NCBI GenBank assembly: GCA_037042915.1
Contig: CM073194.1
Coordinates: forward strand, 2,108,001-2,172,000
Direction of reading: 5' to 3'
Length of the DNA: 64,000 nucleotides
Source of the DNA: Auricularia sp. M13
Taxonomy: Eukaryota; Basidiomycota; Agaricomycetes; Auriculariales; Auriculariaceae
Below are positions 56,164 to 64,000 of this stretch, piece after piece. The notes below the pieces were generated by a model. The model did no database searches. It saw only the letters and a program-made list of their open reading frames with translations, and was not told where the DNA came from. The first letter of the stretch is position 1. Every line of letters starts with the position of its first letter. A program made the position numbers and the translations under genes.

Positions 56164-57800
56164 AGAAGAGCATAAGTTATCCTTGCTGCTCGTCATGTGA
56201 ACCATTTCTCCGTGAATGGTACATAGCCACCACTGGCTATATCCCATAACTTACATGTTCACTGATCGAAAGTGTGCGTCAAGGACGATGACTTTAATGT
56301 CCCGTAACGAGTGTCTCCGATCAGGTAGCACATTCGAGCCACTGAAGCGGATGCCGTCGAATGCTCAATCACCATTTTCGGGTGCGTGAATGAGTTCTCG
56401 GCGGGATGTTCAAAGAAGACTGTTTGCAGACGGTGTTGAACTGCCCACGAATATAACTAGGCATTGCAGAGTTGCTTGTACTAGAACAGAGCTCGTATCG
56501 GGTATGTGGACTCGGTGGTGCGCCGCCACGCTGAGCTCCAAGCTTCCGATCAGACGTCGGCGTCGGCCGATCCGCCTCCCGACCTTGACAGCAGTCACCT
56601 TGCTTGAAAGGTCTCTCCCGGGTCAAAATGGCGCCAACGTTTCCACACTGATCCGGCTTACTTGGCTAACGCGTCTGACCATGCCCCCTGGCGGCCCCGG
56701 GTTCGACTCCCGCTACGGCCTTGTCTAGCACACTCACCCCAATGAGGTTCCTACGGATGAAAGCTGCATTTAAAGTATGAATACGCCCTCCCTGTTATCC
56801 CGTCAAACGATACTCTCCAATACTTATTGCCGTCCTATCTACGAAGACAATCGCATTTATGCTGCATGAACAACACCAACGCTCCACCCAAGGGAAATAC
56901 AGTACCCTCAAACATAACATGGGAGTCGCCATAAACAAGTGTTTTAACGAGCTTGGCCTACAACACCGGCAAATTCAAGATCTAATTTGTATCGATTGTC
57001 CAAGTTCAACGAGTCTCAGCGCTTGCTGAGTCTCTGGATCCAAAGCTTGTAGACACTACATACCGCTCGTCCGTTGTGTTCATTCTGGATTGAATGAGCC
57101 AGATGGCCAATTGCCGAAAGAATGAACCATGCGAGCTCACGCATTCAATGCTCACTGTGGAAGTGCATCTGGCGCAACGAGAGGTCAGGCTATGCTCTCT
57201 CAGGCTCTCTCTTGTCACACAAGCAAAAAGCATCAAATTATGGTCGATTATCAAATTTGACTACATACTTGCATTCAAGCAAGGTGTTTGCCGGCAAGGC
57301 CGGCCGCTGCTGAATTTGCATATGTCTGTAAAATGGTGCGAGCGGACGCTCGTGGATTTGCACTGCGGTGATGTGATGCACGGTGTTTGCGGCAACTCTT
57401 GGCTACGAAACCCGTTGGTCTCATAGTAGAAGAGACCGCAATCACCGTTCCAGATCATCATTCCGCAGCGCAAATCCACCGCGCGTTCCCGCGATTTTAC
57501 AGACTTATGCAAACTGCTGGAACTTGTTCCAGGTTGACGGTCTACAATGCCTCCCGAAAGGCTTGTATGCATGCAGCACGAAGGTTCCCTACAAAGGCAT
57601 ACGAGGTACGTTCCGCGCTTATAATGACAAATTCCTCGTGGGAACACGTACTATTGGAAACATCGTGATTGCACAAGAGGTCGAGTAACTAGAAGTGCAG
57701 CATGTTGAGAATGAGAAGAGCCGATTGGCATAGGTCAGAAGATCGAGCAGAAACTTCGCTGATAGCGTGTGTCAGCGATAATCGAGTCGAGCCGGGGCAT
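56164..57800. other. Mostly non-coding; relic of A1 3' flank at its end
   Basis: No convincing gene. A plus-strand ORF ending at 57688 (VPYKGIRGTFRAYNDKF...) has no recognised family. From about 57640 the sequence resembles the 3' flank of the A1 pseudogene (23560-23686) and is cut by the pogo transposon. Confidence 0.45.
56655..56715 (+). other. tRNA-like A box and B box, possible SINE head
   Basis: TGGCTAACGCG fits a pol III A box and GGTTCGACTCC is a perfect B box 35-40 bases further on. A normal acceptor stem and anticodon arm could not be folded, so it is not called a tRNA gene. Confidence 0.3.
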
Positions 57801-57801
57801 A

Positions 57802-57825
57802 CTATAGCCGGAATAGAAGCGGCCA
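57802..57825 (+). repeat. Left terminal inverted repeat of the pogo element
   Basis: It starts CTATAGCCGG directly after TA and matches the reverse complement of 61422-61445. Confidence 0.9.
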
Positions 57826-58151
57826 CTTTTGTGGTTTGCATCCTTCCGCACCTCCCCTTCCTTTCGGTTGTTCACAGCAAATAAATACACATACCCAATG
57901 TACAAAATCCATGAGCACTTAATTTTTGAAGGACAATATGTGTGGCCAGAGTTGTGCCGGTGAAATCACTGAAGCGGCCACTTTCTCCGGATCCTTGATG
58001 CGAGCTCGGGCGTCGCTCCGATGCTCGGTCAAGCTGTTCTAGACAATTATGAGCATCGAATACCTCGATTCATGCAAAGAATGCGATATAATTCATATCG
58101 GAATGCGTGGGATGCTACATATGGACTCGGAGGGTGGGCTGACATCGGCTG

Positions 58152-61059
58152 CTATGGAAGTGCCGGAGCGCGCTCCGATGTTTGCGTTGACCACCCACTC
58201 TGACTCTCTTGCGGCATCGCCTGGGACACCGCCATGGCCGTCTGGACACGGTTGCTCTCGCTGCTATGCGGTGTGAGCAAGTGCTGGCCAGCAGACACCG
58301 ATGGGTATGGTGCCCAGCGGTGGTTGCTCCCACAAGTGCGGGCCGCCAACGTGGATGGGCCCGGACCCGCTACAGCCTGCAAAAGAGTGTGCGACGCGAG
58401 GCCCGATGCGGCATGATCCAGCGGGTGCGGCGTAGCATCTACGGTGTCGACGCGAGACGGCCCTGGGCCAGCGCTGGCTTCTGCACTGCCGTGTATGGCC
58501 GCTGGACGACGGTCCGCACTGGCATTTGCAGCAGTTGCCTTTGACCGTCTGCCTTCACGCCAGAGCTCCGCATACCGCAGGCTGTCCCGTATGTCGGCAT
58601 TTGCTGCGAAGTGCGCTTCAATTGCAGCGACAAGCTGCGCCTTCGTCTTGTCGTGGAACTCGAGCATCAAGTCGTCCGCAATGGTGACCAGCATGGCCTT
58701 GGGGCCGTTCTGGATGCTCTTCCAGGTGCCGGTGTACTTGTACGTCTGGTCATGCGTGATCGTGCGCCGCTTCTTCGCCTCGTCCTTGGCCTCTTGCTCC
58801 TTTGCCGCCTTCACCTGCTGGTCCAGCTCCGCCTGCACCGCAATCTCGTCCTGTTGCGCTTGCCAGTCCGAAAAGCGCTCAGGCGCTGTCAGCGCGCCCT
58901 GCTTGATCGTTTGTACGGTCGATGCTCCCTTTGCAGCGCGCTTCGCCTTGCCCGCCTTCTTCGCCTTTGTGTTGTCGTGAACCGTCCGCGAAGTCTCGTT
59001 CTCCAGACGCATGAGTGTGACGTGGGCATTGGCAGACATGACGTTCGCCCGCAACATCTCGTTCTCGGCCTCGAGGAAGCTGTTGCGGCGTCTGAGCGCG
59101 TCGAGCTCACTCTCCTCGTCGCCAGAGTCGTTGGTGGTCAGGCTCATAGCAGACATGCGCCGAAATTGAGCGCGTGTTCTTCTTCCGCGTGTCGGTGAGC
59201 TGGGTCCATAGTCTGATGATGTTAGACTGCGCTTTGGAACGCTGTGTCGGACGCCGGAACTCGAGGATGACGCCGCAAAGTCGCGCCGATAAACATCGCG
59301 CGTGTACGCTGGAAGCGCGGGAACGGCGTAGTACGCGGTCGTGGTGGGCTTAGGAGTCGGCGCTGGAGGCGAGCTTGGTGGTAGAGAACCTGCTCGCGGC
59401 CGTGATTCAGCGCGGACACGGACACGCGTGGGCGTGGGTGGAACAGATCCACCACGCTGCTGCTGTTGCATTCGGCGAGTGCTGGATGTGGGGTTGCGGA
59501 TACGCTCCGGCACCGGGGATGGTGACCGCAGAGCTGACGGCGATGGTGTGCGCGGCACGGCTGGCGCTTCCTCTTCATCGTCAGAAGTGCACGAGTCGGT
59601 GCGCTCGACGTCGGGCTCCCACTCAATGTCTGATGTGGCACGGGCACTGTTCGGAGACGAGAGCACCATCGGAATGGCCTCCACAGATGGTGGAACATGC
59701 ACTTTGGTCGAAGTGCTCTGGCTAGGTGCGAAATGGTCCTCTGTGAAAATATCTTGGTTGAGCGGCACGATACCAGAGCGGCGCCACGCATCAGCAATGT
59801 ACTCCGGAGTGAAAGCCCTTGAACGGATGTCCAGGTACTCTTGAATGACATCGGGCTTGCCAATGCGGTTGTGCTCTACGGCGCGGGTCTCTGCGCGGTC
59901 CTGCCAGTGGCGCTGAACGTGGTTAAATATGCCTACATCGAGCGGCTGCAGCATGTGCGAGGTTTTGGCGGGCAGGAGGAACAGGATGACGTTGCTCTTC
60001 CAGGCCTGCGCCAGCATCGCGTCTGTGACGTGCGAGCCGTGTCCATCGAAGATGAGCAGAATAGGCTTGCCCGATGTGTTTCGGGCAGATGCGTGCGGGA
60101 TGAAGACCTTCTCAAACCAGGCCTGGCACAGGAGGTCATTTGTCCAGCCATTCTCGGATGCGGCAACACTAGAGGCTTGGGTAAGTGTGCGTTCTACTTG
60201 GCTAAATGCAATGGACTCACAAGCCAATCTTATCACGGTTCGGGAAGTGCGGCATGAACCATTCGCCCATATCACCAGGTTTTGCTATGAACGATGCCGG
60301 GATACAGTCGGTACCGTCAGCGCAAGTGGCCTCGATGATAGTAACAAGCTCAAGGTCATCGCTGCGCAGCTTGTACTTGCGCACGTCGGTCCGAGAAAAC
60401 AGGTACTTGCGCCTGTCGCCCTTCCGACCGCCGCCGAGCTGAATGCCTTTTCGTCCATATTGTAGATATTTTCGAGCGGGATGCCGTACTTGTCCATGGT
60501 ATGCTTCAATTCGCGGAAGTGTTTGGTCACAGTTGTCTTGTTGAAATTTGAAGCGCTTGGGATCGAGGCCGTATGCGCGGCACAACTTGAGCAAGTCTGC
60601 ATGCCTGGCCTGGAAGTTGTCGAACCACTTGGACCCAGGCATCGTCCCCGTCATCATATAGACCTTGTGCCGTGTGGCCTCTCGGGAGAATGGCTTCCCT
60701 GCAGCGGCACAGAGAATGGCCCAGTCTACGAGCGCCCGCTCCTCGAGAGGAGAAAGTTTCTGCTGACGGGCGTGGGCAGTCCGTCGGTCCACACGCTTCC
60801 CCGTGAAGTGCATCCGCAAGGTCGTGCGCGAGACCTTGTGGCGGTCCGAAATGTCCTTGAAGTTGGGCACTTCGCCAGCATCTCGAGCGGCAAAGCACTC
60901 GGCCAGGGCAGCAATGCGGCGGCGCTGATCGTCCTTGACGTCAGCGGCTGTCTTGCCCGAAGGTAAATGTTTGCTGGGCTTGCGCGCCTTGGGCATCGTT
61001 GGCAGATGCACGGTAAACGGCAAAGAGACGACGGCGCTCAGCGGGGAATGCTTCGGCAT
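58152..61059 (-). CDS. Pogo-type DDE transposase with two compensating frame slips
   Basis: Two exons (61059-60221, 60168-58152; intron GTGAGT...CTAG) give an open 951-codon frame. Residues 30-110 hold helix-turn-helix DNA-binding segments (FKDISDRHKVSRTTLRMHF). The DDE domain has ILLIFDGHGSHVTDAML and LQPLDVGIFNHVQRHW, the second and third catalytic aspartates, and the splice joins DKIGF to VAASENGWTND. Between about 60550 and 60440 the family-like sequence NKTTVTKHF...YNMDEK, with the first catalytic aspartate, is in a different frame; the main frame stays open through two opposite slips next to AAATTT and GAAAAGG. As read, the protein therefore lacks the first aspartate. The C-terminal 450 residues are Ser/Pro-rich with a leucine-zipper-like stretch and a basic region. 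Confidence 0.8.
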
Positions 61060-61421
61060 TGATGATCAGCCGAACCTCGGAACTGACCTCGCAAGAGCAC
61101 CGACTGAGCCGACTCCTGTCAACCTCAGATTTTTGTCTCGGAAATTTATATGAGAGCACATAGATGTCTAATAGTGCTGAGTGTCGAGTCCCGACCGGGG
61201 AGAAGCTCTCAACAGCGCGCTATCTGTCTTTGATATTGACCATGTTCAATACAGCACGAAAGAGCTTGGTGACAGACATTGACCTCGCGTCTTTCCCCTA
61301 TCGGTACCGTACAAATCCATGCATATTATGCTCAAGTATATGCACGATTTATATGAGAATTCTCTGGCAAGTCTACGGAGAGATATCAGCGGAAAGGTGC
61401 AAGTGGCCGCTTCGGTGATGA

Positions 61422-61445
61422 TGGCCGCTTCTATTCCGGCTATAG
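61422..61445 (-). repeat. Right terminal inverted repeat of the pogo element
   Basis: It ends CCGGCTATAG before TA and is the inverted match of 57802-57825. Confidence 0.9.
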
Positions 61446-61518
61446 TAGGCGTGGAGGGAAATCACTGCGTTGGAGATGGATAATTTCTTGGCCCAGGACC
61501 AGGTGCTTCTGCATCCTC

Positions 61519-61592
61519 TCAGGCGCGAAGCTGCGGAGCGATCAAGACCGTCGGACCGTGTGCCTTGTCGCGAAAACCCAGGGAACGAGTCA
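61519..61592 (-). pseudogene. C-terminal scrap of an A1 aspartic protease gene
   Basis: The minus-strand reading VFRDKAHGPTVLIAPQLRA-stop matches the last exon of the A1 pseudogene (GFCDKPHGPTVLIAPQL-stop at 23759-23830). No further A1 exons follow; past about 61595 the sequence belongs to the duplication shared with 34.4 kb. The pogo element lies just 3' of this scrap. Confidence 0.65.
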
Positions 61593-61599
61593 TCGCCCT

Positions 61600-62035
61600 T
61601 GCCGCCCCTGCTGCGTCTTTCTCGGCCGAGAACAAAGTTTGGGTCTCACACGGAGCGTTCTTCATTCAGTATGCCCTTATCTTTGACCCTGCCGAAACGT
61701 CACATGGTATGTGATGCCGGATGGGAACACCTGAACGCGGGACCGAGGAGACTACGTGTTTAATCTGCGCTGAGTCTCGGTCTCACAGATTCCTTGAAGT
61801 TGGTCGAGCCGCAGGCAGACTCACACACCGATTGAAGGCTCTAAAGTTGGACTGCTACCTGGATACCGTGGCAGGGTAAATTACGGGCTCGCTACTTGCG
61901 ATGTGGTCCCACGCAAATGGCAGCGGGCACTCTTTCGGATCATTTCGGATAGCCGATACGATCCCGGACGGGGAGCGCTCAGGCGGACTCCGCCTGGAAC
62001 CTCTTCGCCTGGATCTGTATCACGGCAAGAGAAAT
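61600..62035 (+). repeat. Upstream part of the segmental duplication shared with 34.4-35.5 kb
   Basis: Uninterrupted counterpart of 34430-35510. It lacks the solo LTR and the 480-base segment seen in front of B1, so those arrived after, or were lost after, the duplication. Confidence 0.7.
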
Positions 62036-63707
62036 ATGGTTCTAGGAAGGCCTGCGTACGTCCCTCGAATTGTATACATGCTCGTACTGACTAGGGCAGG
62101 CTTGATGCTCTACCATTTGACGTACTGTGTCTCATGCGAGACTGTATAGCTGAAACCGACTTGTGTCAACATATCATCAGCGCATCACGTCTGGAGGAAA
62201 GCTCAGTGGTCGACTGGAGAGCACATTCTAGACAACACCATCCGCTAGACGCGCTATCCCGGGTATCGCGGTCCATCAGGGCCGTGTGCTGCCCGGTAAT
62301 GTTTTCTCGTATCAAGCTTTCAGAAGCCATCTTGCCGCCCTGCGCCATCCTATCTTACACATGGTAAGGAAGTGAACCTTTATTTCTCTACAAGCTTACC
62401 CAGCTATGCAGCATGCTCTGGATTACTTTACGTGACTTGGACAATCTGAGGTTCGACTACCATGGCATGCTGCGCAGCATGACTCGCCTTCGCACAATCT
62501 TCTGGCAACCCTCGGAGGCTTCGGAATTGCCGGAATGCAACGTCAAATTTGCGCTTTCGTCGCCCACTTTGACAACGTTCATGACGAGGAACTTCCAGTT
62601 CCGGGGTGTGATGTCCCCACTGACTGCCACAAGCCTTCAGGCGCTGGACGTGTCGCAAGGCTGGAGAGACCTAACAAGGGTCACCGTTGGCGAAATCGAC
62701 GCCGAAAAGCAGTTTCTAGAATCCTTGATCGCGCAGCTTGTGCCGCAACTCCAGGTCCTCCGAATACCCGGCGAGTCTTGTCGCCTGTCGTTCCTCGCCG
62801 CAACTGCGTGGCCGCACCTGCGCGAGCTTGTCATCCGGGGCGGTGCTCCCAAAACGGACGTATCTTTCTGCCGGTTGTTCTCTGTCATGCCGCGCTTGCG
62901 CATTCTCGCTCTCGCAATCGTACCGTCGCTGGTTCTCCATCCGGCCGATTCTGCATGGGGTCATGACGTTAGGCCTAGTTTGCGGAGGCTTACCATCACC
63001 AATGTTCTCCCCAACGAAGGAATATTTTCCCACTTATCCGGGGAGCTCACCGAGCTATCGTTGCGTGACCAACCGCGTTACTATCGCAGGCGGCTGGTAG
63101 ACGGAAATGAAGTCTCTAAGCCACTTCTAGCATGTCAGGCTGCGCTTTATATCATTCATACTCTTGCGCTCTGCGGTGCCAGCCTGCGCCGTTTGGAGAT
63201 CGTTGTCCGCGAGGATGGCGCGGAGATGCAGCTCTTGTCGCTCATAGCCAAGTCATGTCCAAACTTGACATTCTTTGAACTACATCAATATCGTGCCGAC
63301 GATACTGCCTTCATGCGGCTGCCGTGCAACGAAGTTGACACAAACGTTGTGAGTCCTTTTGTGCAGTATTGTCAATGTGATTACTGAGCCCCTCGCAGGA
63401 CGCGATTGTCAACGTCCTTTCGCCGCTGTGCCAGCTTCGTGTGCTTCGCTTGAATCTGGATCTCGGTCTTTACTCTCACGGACGCCCAGGTCTTGCCTTT
63501 CAAGCGTGGGACCCAGTTTTGACGGCCCAGGCAGGCGTGGTTGCACATATTTTGCACTGGCTTGACATCATTTCGTTTCTGACGACGCACATGGTCGGTG
63601 TGGCGGTGTGGCGTACGTGGTATCCCCACCGTTCTCCGTCTGGCGAGGTTAACCTGGAGTACGACTATTGGACTGGTAACTCCGCCGTCGATCAGGAATG
63701 GTTCTAG
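62036..63707 (+). CDS. F-box/LRR-like protein, family B copy 2
   Basis: Four exons (62036-62055, 62100-62363, 62412-63348, 63399-63707) join in frame to 509 residues. The 20-base first exon (MVLGRP) and all intron positions match B1. The F-box is LDALPFDVLCLMRDCIAE, with DALSRVSRSIRAVCCPVMF after it. Body motifs include WPHLRELVIRGGAPKTDVS, SGELTELSLRDQPRYYRRR and CPNLTFFELHQYRADD. It is very similar to B1 but lacks a few residues near the end of the second exon. It appears intact; the likely role is an SCF substrate receptor with unknown target. Confidence 0.8.
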
Positions 63708-64000
63708 GACAATTTTGACATTTCTTGGCAGACGATAGTCTCTAGGTCACTGTGTAACCAATCTACTCAGCATTACAGAAATCAATTCCTATAGCACCAC
63801 GTGAGGCCACCAAATAAATGCGTCCACCCAGGAGCAGGTTCATCACCGCGCCTTCGAGCACGTCCAGCCCTAGCCAAACATTCGGAAGAGGTTCGCAGTA
63901 TGACAGGGTTTGGACCGGATCCAGGGAAGAGGATGCCTTGAAGAAACACTTCCGCAAAAACATGCGAGTCGAAGCTGAACGGCGTGGAGTCAAACGGCGC
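63708..64000. other. 3' flank of F-box B2, no further gene
   Basis: CCACCAAATAAATGCGTCCA at about 63808 matches the 3' UTR of B1 and contains a likely polyadenylation signal. The rest shows only short ORFs. Confidence 0.5.

Larger units (their letters stand above)
57802..61445 (-). mobile_element. Pogo-type (Tc1/mariner superfamily) DNA transposon, complete ends
   Basis: A 3644-base element has terminal inverted repeats of about 24 bases (CTATAGCCGGAATAGAAG at the left, its reverse complement at the right). A second inverted word, GAAGCGGCCACTT, lies inside both ends. The target duplication is TA (57800-57801 and 61446-61447). It carries one transposase gene on the minus strand. The uninterrupted paralogous site is TA at 23686-23687. 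Near-perfect TIRs suggest a young insertion. Confidence 0.93.

Noticed and set aside
57383-57688. 101-codon ORF before the pogo element
   Set aside because: No recognised domain, start context or splice sites; it overlaps the A1 3' flank relic and is likely chance.

Overview
The window looks like nuclear DNA of a basidiomycete fungus, most likely a wood- or litter-decaying agaricomycete. The evidence is GC-rich coding sequence, many 45-90 base GT-AG introns, TATA boxes in front of some genes, secreted plant-cell-wall enzymes (GH27, CE16 and an AA9-like oxygenase), pepsin-type proteases and an expanded F-box family. All names come from reading motifs and splice patterns by eye; no database was searched. 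Exon limits are given only where frame and splice signals agree.

Region 1 (1-17.9 kb) is gene territory with little mobile DNA. It holds a CE16-like SGNH hydrolase that lacks its GDS block, a small membrane ORF, a GH27-type glycosidase with a repeat insertion, an F-box-like gene, a complete five-exon CE16 esterase, an intronless protein with three internal repeats, and an AA9-like lytic polysaccharide monooxygenase with a Pro/Glu-rich tail. The secreted enzymes together suggest breakdown and deacetylation of plant polysaccharide.

Region 2 (17.9-25.3 kb) has a pepsin-family (A1) gene, an F-box paralogue, a TIR element and a second A1 gene that looks dead. A third A1 scrap lies at 61.5 kb.

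Region 3 (25.6-41.3 kb) is mostly nested mobile DNA. A small LTR element (25630-32015, target duplication GCTGT) has a broken Ty1/copia element inside its left LTR (25802-31070, CCAAC). A solo LTR of the same small family (34715-35357, GGAAT) contains a hAT-like miniature element with an 8-base duplication. A second, whole-looking Ty1/copia element (35890-41212) sits inside a repeated segment whose uninterrupted copy is at 53.8 kb.

Region 4 (41.4-56.2 kb) is an F-box cluster: B1, A2, C, the dead A3, and A4. Between B1 and A2 lie two odd structures: an array of about nine short hairpins with covarying stems (44.07-44.40 kb) and a 2.0-kb palindrome with 941-base arms (44720-46732).

Region 5 (56.2-64 kb) has a complete pogo-type DNA transposon (57802-61445) with matched TIRs and a TA duplication. 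It is inserted in a relic of the A1 3' flank, and the uninterrupted paralogue of that site lies at 23686. The F-box gene B2 follows; it is a segmental-duplication partner of B1.
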